Assembly: GCF_004366075.1 (NCBI RefSeq)
Contig: NZ_SODU01000001.1
Span: 1,611,251-1,675,250 of the forward strand
Source of the DNA: Kribbella pratensis
GTDB taxonomy: Bacteria > Actinomycetota > Actinomycetes > Propionibacteriales > Kribbellaceae
DNA length: 64,000 bases
Reading direction: 5' to 3'
In this document: positions 1 through 9,243 of the stretch, piece by piece
Position numbering within the stretch: position 1 is the first letter of the stretch
Layout of the letters: every line of letters begins with the position of its first letter
Notes under the pieces: generated by a model
Told to the model about the DNA's origin: nothing
Seen by the model: only the letters and a program-made list of their open reading frames with translations
Databases searched by the model: none
Program-made: the position numbers and the translations under genes

Positions 1-64
1 CCGCACTCAGCCGGTCGATCCCCTGCCGGAGATCCTCGTCGAAAATGAGGTGGTAGCTCGTCAT
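1..64 (-). CDS. RelE/ParE-like toxin, partial (N-terminal 21 residues)
   Basis: The gene starts with ATG at position 64 on the minus strand and runs off the left edge. Its first residues read MTSYHLIFDEDLRQGIDRLS, which resembles the first strand and helix of RelE/ParE-fold toxins. The ATG overlaps the stop codon of the upstream antitoxin (ATGA), as is usual in type II toxin-antitoxin operons with the antitoxin first. If the family is right, the full protein would be an mRNA interferase or gyrase poison neutralised by the 118-residue neighbour. Only the start is visible, so the family call rests mainly on context and could be wrong. Confidence 0.5.
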   Translation of the reverse strand, partial: MTSYHLIFDEDLRQGIDRLSA

Positions 65-417
65 GGACGGCTGTCGGGGTCATCGGCCGGCCCCGGCGGG
101 ACATCGAGGTCCCAGCCACCTTCGCGGGCCGCATCTTCGAACGACACGTAGTCTTCCGGGCCGGTGTTGGCGAGTCGCCGGCGTACACCTTCGAGTCGCC
201 GGCGATCGTCCTCCGCGTCTTCCTTGAGAGTTACGTACTCGGCCCACTGGTCGAAGGAGATCACGACGCCTTCCGGGCGGCCTTCGGAGCCGTAGAAGAG
301 CGGCTCGGTTGCGCCCTCGTGCCACGACTGAACCGCGTTGCCGAGGGCGCGGCCGGCGGTGGCCGTGTCGACGACACGGATGATGAGGCCGTTCGGGAGG
401 GTGTAAGGCGATTCCAT
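61..417 (-). CDS. Phd/YefM-like antitoxin
   Basis: A 118-residue protein. The ATG at 417 (MESPYTLPNG) is preferred over a longer frame because it follows a GGAGC-like ribosome site and lies just inside the promoter repeats. The middle part (about residues 38-60, EPLFYGSEGRPEGVVISFDQ) resembles the Phd/YefM segment that places a strand and helix before the toxin-binding tail. The tail is acidic and Pro/Asp-rich, as expected of an unfolded toxin-wrapping region. The downstream toxin start overlaps this stop by ATGA. The protein is expected to bind and inhibit the toxin and, with it, repress the shared promoter. Family assignment is moderate; the paired layout supports it. Confidence 0.6.
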   Translation of the reverse strand: MESPYTLPNGLIIRVVDTATAGRALGNAVQSWHEGATEPLFYGSEGRPEGVVISFDQWAEYVTLKEDAEDDRRRLEGVRRRLANTGPEDYVSFEDAAREGGWDLDVPPGPADDPDSRP

Positions 418-423
418 GACTGC

Positions 424-459
424 TCCTGATCGGGACGTGAGCACGTTCTGTGATCAGGA
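424..459. promoter_or_regulatory. Nested inverted repeats at the toxin-antitoxin promoter
   Basis: TCCTGATC (424-431) is matched by GATCAGGA (452-459). Nested inside is ACGTG-AG-CACGT (435-446), sharing almost the same centre. On the minus strand a TATCCT hexamer (462-457) overlaps the outer arm and would make a good -10 box for the antitoxin gene. This is the arrangement expected of an autoregulatory operator. The divergent polysaccharide operon starts at 584, so it may also feel this site. Confidence 0.5.
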
Positions 460-583
460 TAGGTTCCGGGGGGATTTTCTCGGGGGAGATTTCCACAGGG
501 GTGTATCAGGAGGGTGGGGCGGGCGCTCTCATGGGCGCTGTGGGGACGTGGGGAGACCGCGTCATGAGCCTGTGGGGGGCGTT

Positions 584-1906
584 ATGAAGGTTGCCGTATT
601 CGGCTTGGGGTATGTGGGGTCGGTGACGGCGGCATGTCTGGCGGCTGCTGGGCATGAGGTGTGGGGCGTGGATGTCGACACTGCGAAGGTCGAGCCGATC
701 GCCCAGGGTCACAGCCCGGTCGTCGAGCCGGGGCTGGACGATCTGGTCGCGGCGGGTGCCACGTCGGGACGGTTGCACGCGACAACCGATCCGCGGCTCG
801 CGCTCGAGCGGGCCGATGTCTCGCTGATCTGTGTCGGCACGCCGTCGACGCAGGCGGGCAGTACGGATCTGACCTACATCAAGCGCGCGGTGCGTGACAT
901 CGCCGAGGCGGCGCAGGTCGTCCTCCGGCCGGAGTCGGGTTTTCACAGCATCGTCATTCGCAGCACGGTCCCGCCGGGCACCGTCGACGAGGTGGTCGCC
1001 CAGGTGCTGGCCGAGATGCCGCCGCCGGACGGGCTCACGTTCGGTACGGCGATGTGCCCGGAGTTCCTGCGCGAGGGCTCCGGTCTCGCGGACTTCTACG
1101 AGCCGCCGTTCGTCGTGGTCGGCACCCGCAACCCGAAGGTCGGTACCGCTCTGACCGACCTGTTCGCGTTCCTCGGCAAGGACGTCCAGGTGGTCGACGT
1201 CCGTACGGCGGAAGCACTCAAGTACGCCTGCAACGCGTTCCACGCCACCAAGGTCTCGTTCGCGAACGAGATGGGGCGGATCTTCCGGCACTTCGACGTG
1301 GACTCGCGCGAGGTGATGAAGATCTTCGTCCAGGACACCAGCCTGAACATCTCGCCGTACTACCTGAAGCCAGGGTTCGCGTTCGGCGGCTCCTGCCTCC
1401 CGAAGGACCTGCGCAGCGTTCTGCACCTCGCACGGATCAACGACACCGAGCTCCCGCTGCTGGCCGGCACGCTCGCCACCAACGAGCGGAGCGTCCGCGA
1501 CGTCGTCGACCGCGTGATCGCCGGCCCGGGCCGCGAGATCGCGCTGCTCGGCCTCAGCTTCAAGCACGCCACCGACGACCTGCGCGAGAGCCCGAACGTC
1601 GAGCTCGCCGAACGGCTGATCGGCAAGGGCTACAACCTGCGGATCTACGACGCGATCGTGAACCCGGGCCGCCTGGTCGGCGCGAACCTGCGACACGTCA
1701 CATCCAAGCTCCCGCACCTGCAGCGGGTTCTCACCGACGACCCCGACGCGGCGCTGGCCGGCGCCGACGTGGCGATCGTCGCGGCGACCGACCGGCCCGC
1801 TGTCGAGGCGCTGCTCAGAACACCACCGGCGCGAACCATCGACCTGAGCGGACGGCTCGGGGCCGATGTCGAGGCGCTGCACGGATACGAAGGAGTGGGC
1901 TGGTGA
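584..1906 (+). CDS. UDP-glucose/GDP-mannose dehydrogenase family protein
   Basis: A 440-residue cytosolic enzyme that oxidises a nucleotide sugar at C6 to a uronic acid (most often UDP-glucose to UDP-glucuronate) with two NAD+. The N-terminus has the Rossmann motif GLGYVGSV (residues 7-14). The catalytic cysteine lies in FGGSCLPKDL (C271), and the C-terminal domain has LGLSFKHATDDLRESP, typical of the family. The ATG at 584 is chosen because it opens directly on the Rossmann strand; the frame continues upstream without homology. It is the first gene of the polysaccharide operon and overlaps the next gene by GTGA. The exact sugar cannot be told from sequence. The G-rich leader has ctgtgggg at 538-545 and 570-577, of unknown meaning. 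Confidence 0.9.
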   Translation: MKVAVFGLGYVGSVTAACLAAAGHEVWGVDVDTAKVEPIAQGHSPVVEPGLDDLVAAGATSGRLHATTDPRLALERADVSLICVGTPSTQAGSTDLTYIKRAVRDIAEAAQVVLRPESGFHSIVIRSTVPPGTVDEVVAQVLAEMPPPDGLTFGTAMCPEFLREGSGLADFYEPPFVVVGTRNPKVGTALTDLFAFLGKDVQVVDVRTAEALKYACNAFHATKVSFANEMGRIFRHFDVDSREVMKIFVQDTSLNISPYYLKPGFAFGGSCLPKDLRSVLHLARINDTELPLLAGTLATNERSVRDVVDRVIAGPGREIALLGLSFKHATDDLRESPNVELAERLIGKGYNLRIYDAIVNPGRLVGANLRHVTSKLPHLQRVLTDDPDAALAGADVAIVAATDRPAVEALLRTPPARTIDLSGRLGADVEALHGYEGVGW

Positions 1907-3141
1907 GCGGTCCGCGCGTCCTGATCATCATCCAGAACCTCTGGGTGCCGTTCGACCGCCGAGTCTGGCTGGAGTGCCAGGCGCTGGTGGCGGCCGGGTA
2001 CGACGTCACGGTCGTCTGCCCGAAGGGTCCCGGCGATCCGTCGTACGAGGTCATCGACGGGGTGACCGTGCACAAGTACAACGCGTACGCGCCGGGCGGC
2101 AGCAAGGTCAGCTTCGTCTGGGAGTACGCGTACTCGTTCCTGGCCACGCTCCGGCTGGTCTTCCGGGCCCGCAAGGCCGGGAAGTTCAAGGTCCTGCAGG
2201 CCTGCAACCCGCCGGACATCTTCTGGCCGATCGCGATGCTGTTGCGCCGGCTGGACGGGACGAAGTTCGTCTTCGACCACCACGACCTGTGCCCGGAACT
2301 GTTCCAGTCCCGCTTCGGCGGCACGACCAGCCTTCCGTACAAGGGATTGCGCTTCCTCGAGCGGATGACGCACCGCAAGGCCGACCACGTGATCTCGACG
2401 AACGACTCGTACCGCCGGATCGCGATCACGCGCAGCGGCAAGGCGAATCACGACGTGACCGTGGTCCGCACCGGGCCCGACCCGGACAAACTGCTCCGCG
2501 GCGCAGCGGACGAGTCGCTGCGCCGCGGTCACCGCTACCTGGTGACCTACATCGGCGTGATGGGCCCGCAGGACGGCGTCGACATCGTCGTGCGCGCTGC
2601 CGATCATATTGTCAACAATCTGCAGCGCACCGATATCGCCTTCACGCTGATGGGTGGCGGCGACTCGTTCGACGACGTGGTCGCGCTGCGGGACGAGCTC
2701 GGGCTGACCGAGTACGTCGAGTTCACCGGCCGGGTGCCGGACGAGACGGTCCTCGCGGTGATGTCGACCGCGGACCTCGGCCTGTCGCCGGATCCGAAGA
2801 ATCCGCTGAACGACGTGTCGACAATGAACAAAACCATGGAGTACATGGCCTTCGAGCTCCCCGTCGTCGCCTTCGACCTGATCGAGACCAAGGTCTCCGC
2901 CGCGGACGCCGCGGTGTACGTCGAGCCGAACGACGTGGCGCAGTACGGCGACGCGATCGTCGCACTGCTCGACGACCAGGTACGCCGGCGCCGGATGGCG
3001 AAACTCGGCCGCGAACGCGTCGAGCAGGTGCTCGCGTGGAAGCACCAGCAGAAGGCGTACCTCGAGGTGTACGACCAGCTCACCGGACACGTCAGCCACC
3101 TCGGCACCGTGGCCGGTATCCGCAACGCGACGGGGTCCTGA
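1903..3141 (+). CDS. Glycosyltransferase family 4 (WbuB-like)
   Basis: A 412-residue GT-B enzyme predicted to transfer a sugar from a nucleotide donor to the lipid-linked repeat unit at the inner face of the membrane. The first strand (VLIIIQNLWVPFDRRVW) and the donor-side motif NKTMEYMA near residue 313 fit the WbuB-type branch of GT4. The GTG start at 1903 overlaps the stop of the dehydrogenase (GTGA) and has AAGGAG seven bases upstream. No membrane helix is evident apart from a hydrophobic stretch near residues 75-90. The asnB-type gene begins two bases after the stop. Donor and acceptor are unknown. Confidence 0.88.
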   Translation: MSGPRVLIIIQNLWVPFDRRVWLECQALVAAGYDVTVVCPKGPGDPSYEVIDGVTVHKYNAYAPGGSKVSFVWEYAYSFLATLRLVFRARKAGKFKVLQACNPPDIFWPIAMLLRRLDGTKFVFDHHDLCPELFQSRFGGTTSLPYKGLRFLERMTHRKADHVISTNDSYRRIAITRSGKANHDVTVVRTGPDPDKLLRGAADESLRRGHRYLVTYIGVMGPQDGVDIVVRAADHIVNNLQRTDIAFTLMGGGDSFDDVVALRDELGLTEYVEFTGRVPDETVLAVMSTADLGLSPDPKNPLNDVSTMNKTMEYMAFELPVVAFDLIETKVSAADAAVYVEPNDVAQYGDAIVALLDDQVRRRRMAKLGRERVEQVLAWKHQQKAYLEVYDQLTGHVSHLGTVAGIRNATGS

Positions 3142-3143
3142 CT

Positions 3144-5063
3144 GTGTGCGGCATCGCCGGCTGCTACCAGCAGCGCGACGGCTTCGCGCTCGCGGAGGCG
3201 ATGAGCGACCGCATCGCCCATCGCGGCCCGGACGCCGATCGGCTGTACGCGTTCGACGAGGGCGACGTCCGTGCCTACCTGGCACATCGCAGATTGTCGA
3301 TCATCGACCTGTCGTCGGCCGCGGACCAGCCGTTCAGCAAGCGCGGTCTGACGATCTGCTACAACGGCGAGCTCTACAACTACAAGGAACTCCGGGCCGA
3401 GCTCTCCAAGTCGGGGGTGCATTTCCGGACCAACGGCGACACCGAGGTGGTGCTGGAGGCCTGGCGTCGCTGGGGCCCGGACGCGCTCAAACGTTTCCGC
3501 GGCATGTTCGCGTTCGCGATGCTGGACGAGGACAGCGGCAGCATGTATCTCGCCCGCGACCCACTCGGTATCAAGCCGCTGTACTTCCTCCGCCGTGAGG
3601 GCGGCGTGATCTTCGCGTCCGAGCTGAAGGCCCTCGTCGCCGCGGTCGGCACCGAGCTGCGCACCGAACCGGGCGCACTGATCGCGTCGATGCTGTATTA
3701 CTGGCTGCCCGAACAGCGCTGCGCGATCGACGGCGTCGACAAGCTGCCGCCGGGTTCGTGGGCGGAGTTCCGGCCGGACGGCAGCAGCCGGCACGAGACG
3801 TACTGGCGGGTGACCGACGTCGCCACGGAGGCCGCTGCCGGTCCCCGCGCCGACCTGCGGCAGGTCATCGAGGAGTCCGTTGCCGCGCACCTCGTGGCCG
3901 ACGTGCCGGTGTCGACGTTCCTGAGCGGCGGCCTCGACTCCAGCCTCGTCACCGTGCTGGCGAAGCAGATGGATCCCGGTGTCGACTCGTACACGATCAC
4001 CTTCCGCGCCGAGGACCAGAAGCTCGAGGCCATGCCGGACGACGCGGTCTACGCGCGGAAGGTGGCCCGCCAGTTCGGGATCGACCTGCACGAGATCGAG
4101 ATCGCACCCGATGTCGTCGAGCTACTTCCGCGGATTGTCGACATTCTGGACGAGCCGATCGGCGACCCGGCCGCGATCAACACGCTGCTGATGTGCGACA
4201 CCGCACGCGACGCGGGCGTGAAGGTGCTGCTGTCCGGAATGGGCGCCGACGAGCTGTTCGGCGGGTACCGCAAGCACCTCGCGTGCGTGATGGGAGCGCA
4301 GTACCAGCGGCTCCCCGGCGTACTGCGGAACGGTGTGATCGGCCCGGCGGTACGGCGGCTCCCGGTGACCGCGAACGGTCGCGGACTGCGGTACGCGCGC
4401 TGGGCAAAGCGGTTCGAGACTTTCTCGAACCTGCCAGAGGAAGAGGCGTTCCGGCGCAGCTACACGATGTACGACGCCGATCAGCTCGCCGGCCTCATCA
4501 GCCCCGACCTGGATCCGTACGTCGGGAAGCTGCTCGCCGAGCACAGCGACATCTACCACGACACGACTCTCACTGATCACGTCAACCGGATGTGCCTCGC
4601 GGACTCGCGGATGTTCCTGCCGGGACTGAACCTCGCGTACACGGACCGGTCCAGCATGGCGGCGTCGACCGAGGTACGGACCCCGTTCGTGGACCCGGTC
4701 GTCGCGCGGGCGGCGTTCTCGATCCCGGGCAGCGAGAAGATCCACCGCCGGGTCAGCAAGCTGGCGTTGAAGAAGGCGGCCGAGGCCTGGCTGCCGAAGG
4801 AGATCATCTACCGGCCGAAGGCGTCGTTCAGTGCGCCGCTGCGGGCGTGGGTGCGGAACGACCTGCGCGAACTGGTGGACGACGTACTGCTGCGCGGGGA
4901 GCTGGTCGGGAGCGGGTTCCTGCGGCAAGCCGCCGTACAGAAGCTGGTCGACGACGAGCGGGCCGGGCGCGAGGACTACTCCAAGCAGATCTGGCAGTTG
5001 CTGACCCTGGAGACCTGGACGCGGCACATGCGGTCAATGGGCGTCACCATCACCTCACTCTGA
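3144..5063 (+). CDS. asnB: Asparagine synthase (glutamine-hydrolysing)-type amidotransferase
   Basis: A 639-residue two-domain enzyme. The GTG start places Cys directly after the initiator (MCGIAG), giving the N-terminal nucleophile of class II glutamine amidotransferases. The C-terminal synthetase domain has the PPi-loop SGGLDSS at about 261-267 and a later GMGADELFGGY motif. The chemistry is glutamine-dependent amidation of an ATP-activated carboxylate. In polysaccharide loci such paralogues are often thought to amidate uronic acids rather than aspartate; with a UDP-sugar dehydrogenase two genes upstream that is plausible here, but it is inference. A role as the cell's ordinary asparagine synthase cannot be excluded. 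Confidence 0.88.
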   Translation: MCGIAGCYQQRDGFALAEAMSDRIAHRGPDADRLYAFDEGDVRAYLAHRRLSIIDLSSAADQPFSKRGLTICYNGELYNYKELRAELSKSGVHFRTNGDTEVVLEAWRRWGPDALKRFRGMFAFAMLDEDSGSMYLARDPLGIKPLYFLRREGGVIFASELKALVAAVGTELRTEPGALIASMLYYWLPEQRCAIDGVDKLPPGSWAEFRPDGSSRHETYWRVTDVATEAAAGPRADLRQVIEESVAAHLVADVPVSTFLSGGLDSSLVTVLAKQMDPGVDSYTITFRAEDQKLEAMPDDAVYARKVARQFGIDLHEIEIAPDVVELLPRIVDILDEPIGDPAAINTLLMCDTARDAGVKVLLSGMGADELFGGYRKHLACVMGAQYQRLPGVLRNGVIGPAVRRLPVTANGRGLRYARWAKRFETFSNLPEEEAFRRSYTMYDADQLAGLISPDLDPYVGKLLAEHSDIYHDTTLTDHVNRMCLADSRMFLPGLNLAYTDRSSMAASTEVRTPFVDPVVARAAFSIPGSEKIHRRVSKLALKKAAEAWLPKEIIYRPKASFSAPLRAWVRNDLRELVDDVLLRGELVGSGFLRQAAVQKLVDDERAGREDYSKQIWQLLTLETWTRHMRSMGVTITSL

Positions 5064-5090
5064 AGACTCTTCTCTTTCTGAAGGACTGGC

Positions 5091-7241
5091 ATGAAACAGG
5101 TTGCGCAGAACTACAAGTCCGGCGAGCTGGCGGTTCTCGACGTACCGCCGCCGGCCTGTGCGCCGGGTGGCGTGCTGGTTCGTTCGCTCTATTCACTGAT
5201 CTCCACCGGGACCGAGCTGATGAAGGTCGGCGAGGCGAAGCTGTCCCTGGTCGGCAAGGCGAAGGCCCGGCCGGACCAGGTGCGCAAGGTGCTGGACTCC
5301 GTTGCCCAGCAGGGCGCGCTCAACACCTACAAGAAGGTGATGAACAAGCTCGACTCGTACACGCCGCTCGGGTACTCGCTGTGTGGTGTGGTGGTCGAGG
5401 TCGGCGCCGGCGCCGAGGAGTTCAGTGTCGGACAGCTGGTCGCCGCGGCGGGGAACGAGTTCGCGCTGCATGCGGAGTACAACTGGGTGCCGTTGAACCT
5501 GTGCGTGCCGGTGCCCGACGGCGTGCCGCCGGAGCAGGCGGCGTTCTCCACCGTCGGTGCGATCGCGATGCAGGGCGTGCGGCAGGCAGAGGTCCAGCTC
5601 GGGGACACAGCTGTGGTGATCGGGCTCGGGCTTGTCGGGCAGCTGGTTGTGCGGCTGCTTGTTGCCGCTGGGGTCCGGGTGTTCGGGATCGACACGGTCG
5701 AAGACCGGTGCCGGATGGCCGAGAAGGCGGGGGCGCTGCACTGCTCGTCGCCCGACGAGGCAGGGGTCGCGACGCTCGAGCGAGCGCTGCTGGAGGTGTC
5801 GAACGGTCTCGGCGCCGACCGCATCGTGCTGGCCGCCGGCGGTCACTCGAACGGTCCGGTCGAGACGGCCGCTCGCCTGGCCCGCGACCGCGCCCGTGTC
5901 GTCGACATCGGCAAGACGAGACTCGACCTGCCCTGGAACGCGTACTACGACAAGGAGCTGGACGTCCGGTTCTCCCGTTCCTACGGTCCTGGCCGGTACG
6001 ACGACCGCTACGAGCTCCAGGGCATCGACTACCCGGCCGGCTACGTCCGCTGGACCGAACGCCGCAACCTCGAGTGCTTCGTCGACCTGATCGCCCGCGA
6101 ACAGATCGACATCGGTTCGCTGATCGCCAGCACCTTCCCGATCGCGGACGCCACGGAGGTCTACCAGAAGCTCAGCAGCGGCGCCTATCCAGGCGTCGGC
6201 TTCCTGTTCGAGTACCCCGACGTACCTCAGGCAGCTGCACCGACGGCGACGACAACCGCGGCACGTCCTGCCGCACCCACGAGTGGTGGCGTGCGGATGG
6301 GGTTCATCGGGGCCGGGAACTACGCGTCGAGCATGTTGCTGCCGCATCTGCAGAAGGACGAGCGGGCCGTGCTGGCGCGGGTGGCCACCAACAAGTCGTT
6401 GTCGGCGGCCAATGCCCAGCGGCGGTTCGGATTCGAGGCGGTTTCCACGACCGCGGACGAGGTCCTGGAAGACGCCAGTCTGGATGCCGTGTTCGTGGTG
6501 ACCCGGCACAGCTCGCACGCGGAGCTTGCCTGCCGGGCGCTGGAGAGCGGGAAGGCCGTCTTCGTCGAGAAGCCGCTGGCGCTGACCGACGAGGAGCTGG
6601 ACCGGATCGTCGCCACGGTGCAGGCCACCGGCAACGATCGGCTGATGGTCGGGTTCAACCGCCGGTTCGCGCCGTTGCTGACCGATCTCAAGGACCGCTT
6701 CGGCAACCCGGGCGGCAGCTTCTCGCTGCGCTACCTGGTGAACGCCGGCAAGCTCGACTCCACCAGCTGGTACCTCGACGCCGGCAAGGAAGGCACCCGG
6801 TTCGCCGGTGAAGGCGGCCACTTCATCGACACGCTGACCTGGTGGCTGAACAGTCTTCCGACCGAGGTGTACGCCGTACCCGGGCCGGACACCGGCGACG
6901 TCGTCGTCACGCTCCGGTTCGCGAATGGTTCCGTCGGCACGATCAGCTACGTCGGCGGCGGCAACGCGCGCTTCCCGAAGGAAACGATCGACATCACCGG
7001 CGCCGGCCGCAACGCCCGGTTCGACAACTTCCAGAGCGCCTCGCTGTGGACCGGACGCAAACCGTCCACCCGCAAGTCCCGCAGTACCGACAAGGGCCAG
7101 CGCACCGAACTCGAACGCTTCGTCGCCGCCGTGCAGTCCGGTGGCCCGATGCCGATCCCGTTCGGCGCGCTGGTCGCCACCACCCGCGCGACGATCGCCG
7201 TCGACCGCAGTCTCGCAAGTGGCAAACCGGAGCACGTGTGA
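5091..7241 (+). CDS. Bi-domain oxidoreductase (zinc-type dehydrogenase fused to Gfo/Idh/MocA)
   Basis: A 716-residue fusion. Residues 1 to about 375 are a medium-chain dehydrogenase with the dinucleotide loop VVIGLGLVGQL. A Pro/Ala/Thr linker (about 382-400) leads to a second Rossmann domain beginning MGFIGAGNYA, followed by the Gfo/Idh/MocA signature EKPLALTDEE. Both halves should bind NAD(P). This fusion is found in capsule and exopolysaccharide loci beside AsnB-like and heparinase-like proteins, where it is thought to modify a sugar nucleotide or a lipid-linked sugar; the reaction is not settled to my knowledge. The ATG follows GAAGGA, 27 bases after asnB, and the stop overlaps the next start (GTGA). 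Confidence 0.85.
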   Translation: MKQVAQNYKSGELAVLDVPPPACAPGGVLVRSLYSLISTGTELMKVGEAKLSLVGKAKARPDQVRKVLDSVAQQGALNTYKKVMNKLDSYTPLGYSLCGVVVEVGAGAEEFSVGQLVAAAGNEFALHAEYNWVPLNLCVPVPDGVPPEQAAFSTVGAIAMQGVRQAEVQLGDTAVVIGLGLVGQLVVRLLVAAGVRVFGIDTVEDRCRMAEKAGALHCSSPDEAGVATLERALLEVSNGLGADRIVLAAGGHSNGPVETAARLARDRARVVDIGKTRLDLPWNAYYDKELDVRFSRSYGPGRYDDRYELQGIDYPAGYVRWTERRNLECFVDLIAREQIDIGSLIASTFPIADATEVYQKLSSGAYPGVGFLFEYPDVPQAAAPTATTTAARPAAPTSGGVRMGFIGAGNYASSMLLPHLQKDERAVLARVATNKSLSAANAQRRFGFEAVSTTADEVLEDASLDAVFVVTRHSSHAELACRALESGKAVFVEKPLALTDEELDRIVATVQATGNDRLMVGFNRRFAPLLTDLKDRFGNPGGSFSLRYLVNAGKLDSTSWYLDAGKEGTRFAGEGGHFIDTLTWWLNSLPTEVYAVPGPDTGDVVVTLRFANGSVGTISYVGGGNARFPKETIDITGAGRNARFDNFQSASLWTGRKPSTRKSRSTDKGQRTELERFVAAVQSGGPMPIPFGALVATTRATIAVDRSLASGKPEHV

Positions 7242-9175
7242 GCCGCCAGCCTCTGGGCTGGTACGTCCGCCGCCTCCGCCGGATGTCCCCCACCGAAATC
7301 ATCTGGCGAACCCGCGATGCCGGACGCCGTACTGCCTGGGCCTACCAGCACGTCAGGCCCGGGCAGGACGCGGCGATCCACCTCCCGCTCCGCAAGGACC
7401 TGACCTTCGGTACGACGCTGCCGCCGAGAACCGCGAGCGCCGTACCGGACGACGCCCGGAAGGCGGTGATCGAGACCGCCGACGCCGTCCTGGCCGGGAG
7501 CCTCGAGGTCCTCGGCGTCGAGCGCACCGACCTCCGCGCACCGGACTGGTTCCGCGACCCGGTCACGGGCCGCCGGTCCGACCCGGCGCAGTACGTCTTC
7601 AAGCTGAACCACCGCAACGAAGCAGCGGTCGGCAACATCAAGCAGGTGTGGGAGCTGTCCCGTCACCACCACCTCACCCAGCTGGCTGCGGCCTGGTACC
7701 TGACCCACGACGACCGGTACGCCGAACGCGTCGCCGACCACCTCAACGACTGGTGGCGGTCGAACCCGTTCCTGTCCGGCGTGCACTGGGCGAGCGGCAT
7801 CGAGCTCGGCCTGCGCCTGATCAGCTGGACCTGGATCCGCCGGCTGCTGAACGACTGGCCCGAGATCACCGACCTGTTCGAGCACAACGAGTTGGCGCTC
7901 CAGCAGATCTACTGGCACCAGCGCTATCTCGCCGCGTTCCGCAGCCACGGCTCCTCGGCCAACAACCACGTGATCGCAGAAGCGGCCGGCCAGCTAGTCG
8001 GCGCCTGCGCGTTCCCCTGGTTCACCAAGAGCGCCCGCTGGCGTGCTGATGCCGCAGCCCTGCTGGAGAAGGAACTCGACGCCAACACATTCCCGTCCGG
8101 CGTCAACCGCGAGCTGGCCACCGACTACCACCGCTTCGTCTCCGAGCTCGGTCTGTACGCCGCCTTGGAGGCCGACTTCGCGGGCCATCCGCTCAGCCCG
8201 CAGACCTGGGCCCTGCTGACCCGCACCGTCGATGTGGCCGCAGCGATCGTCGACACGACCCTGCGGCCACCACGCCAAGGTGACGACGACGAAGGCATGG
8301 CGCTGGTCCTCGACCCACCAGACATCAGCAACTGGTCGGCGTACCTCTCCCTCGGCGCTGCCGTGGTCGGCGCCGCGCCCTGGTGGCCGGACAGCCCTCC
8401 AACAGCGACCTCGGTCATCGTCGGCTCGCTGGTCAACGCCCAGCAGCCAGACCGGCCTGCCGAACGACCGGACCACTTCCGGGACGCCGGTCTGACCATC
8501 CTGAGGAGTCGGGACACGGGTCGGGAGATCTGGTGCCGTGCGGACGCCGGTCCGCACGGTTTCCTCTCCATCGCCGCCCACGCCCACTCCGACGCGCTCT
8601 CGCTCGAGGTGCGCGTCGACGGCGTCGACATCCTCGCCGACCCGGGGACGTACTGCTATCACGGTGAGGAGGAGTGGCGGGACTACTTCCGCTCCACGAT
8701 CGCCCACAACACCCTCGAGGTAGCGGGTACCGAGCAGTCCACCTGGGGCGGTCCGTTCCTCTGGCTGCGCGGCGCGACAGGCACAGTACGCCGGCACGAC
8801 GAGAACAGCTGGGATGCCGAACACGACGGCTACGCTCCCGTGACACATCGACGGACCGCCGTACTGGACCACGGCGTGCTGTGCGTGGAGGACCACCTCG
8901 ACGCCGCAACCGACGTACGGATCGCCTGGCATCTGGGTCCTGAGGTGTCGGTGGATCTGGACGGCACCACCGGACGCCTGGAATGGTCCACCGGCTCAGC
9001 GGTCGTCGAACTGCCACCAGGACTGTCCTGGACACTGCACCGCGGTGAGACCGACCCGATCCTCGGCTGGTACTCCGGGCGTTTCGGCCACAAGGTGCCC
9101 TCGGCGACCCTGCTCGGCAGCGGCCGATCGGAGGCGCCGACCCCGATGGTGACCAGATTCCGGCTGTCTACCTGA
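7238..9175 (+). CDS. Heparinase II/III family protein
   Basis: A 645-residue protein with an alpha-helical toroid domain (about 60-340) and a C-terminal beta-sandwich of the heparinase II/III type (about 430-620). The conserved AHAHSDALS lies at about 447-455 (H448, H450) and SSANNHVIAE at the end of the helical half. Family members eliminate across uronic-acid linkages (heparin, alginate). There is no signal peptide: the N-terminus is basic and amphipathic (GWYVRRLRRMSP), so the protein is probably cytosolic or membrane-bound from inside, unlike true lyases. It may act on the growing lipid-linked chain. The GTG start overlaps the oxidoreductase stop. A 68-base gap with GAGGAG at its end precedes the Wzz genes. 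Confidence 0.85.
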   Translation: MSRQPLGWYVRRLRRMSPTEIIWRTRDAGRRTAWAYQHVRPGQDAAIHLPLRKDLTFGTTLPPRTASAVPDDARKAVIETADAVLAGSLEVLGVERTDLRAPDWFRDPVTGRRSDPAQYVFKLNHRNEAAVGNIKQVWELSRHHHLTQLAAAWYLTHDDRYAERVADHLNDWWRSNPFLSGVHWASGIELGLRLISWTWIRRLLNDWPEITDLFEHNELALQQIYWHQRYLAAFRSHGSSANNHVIAEAAGQLVGACAFPWFTKSARWRADAAALLEKELDANTFPSGVNRELATDYHRFVSELGLYAALEADFAGHPLSPQTWALLTRTVDVAAAIVDTTLRPPRQGDDDEGMALVLDPPDISNWSAYLSLGAAVVGAAPWWPDSPPTATSVIVGSLVNAQQPDRPAERPDHFRDAGLTILRSRDTGREIWCRADAGPHGFLSIAAHAHSDALSLEVRVDGVDILADPGTYCYHGEEEWRDYFRSTIAHNTLEVAGTEQSTWGGPFLWLRGATGTVRRHDENSWDAEHDGYAPVTHRRTAVLDHGVLCVEDHLDAATDVRIAWHLGPEVSVDLDGTTGRLEWSTGSAVVELPPGLSWTLHRGETDPILGWYSGRFGHKVPSATLLGSGRSEAPTPMVTRFRLST

Positions 9176-9243
9176 ACCCGTGTATCACGGCGGACGCTCG
9201 CCGCTCCTTTGTACGGAGAGCGCCTGCGGCTGAGGAGGTACCC

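Noticed and set aside
416..583. Upstream extension of the UDP-sugar dehydrogenase frame
   Set aside because: The extra 56 codons have no homology, cross the toxin-antitoxin promoter repeats and lie before the Rossmann strand, which begins at ATG 584.
506..1882. Long open frame on the minus strand opposite the UDP-sugar dehydrogenase
   Set aside because: Arg/Asp/Val-rich shadow translation produced by high-GC codon bias; no family features and the plus-strand gene is clear.
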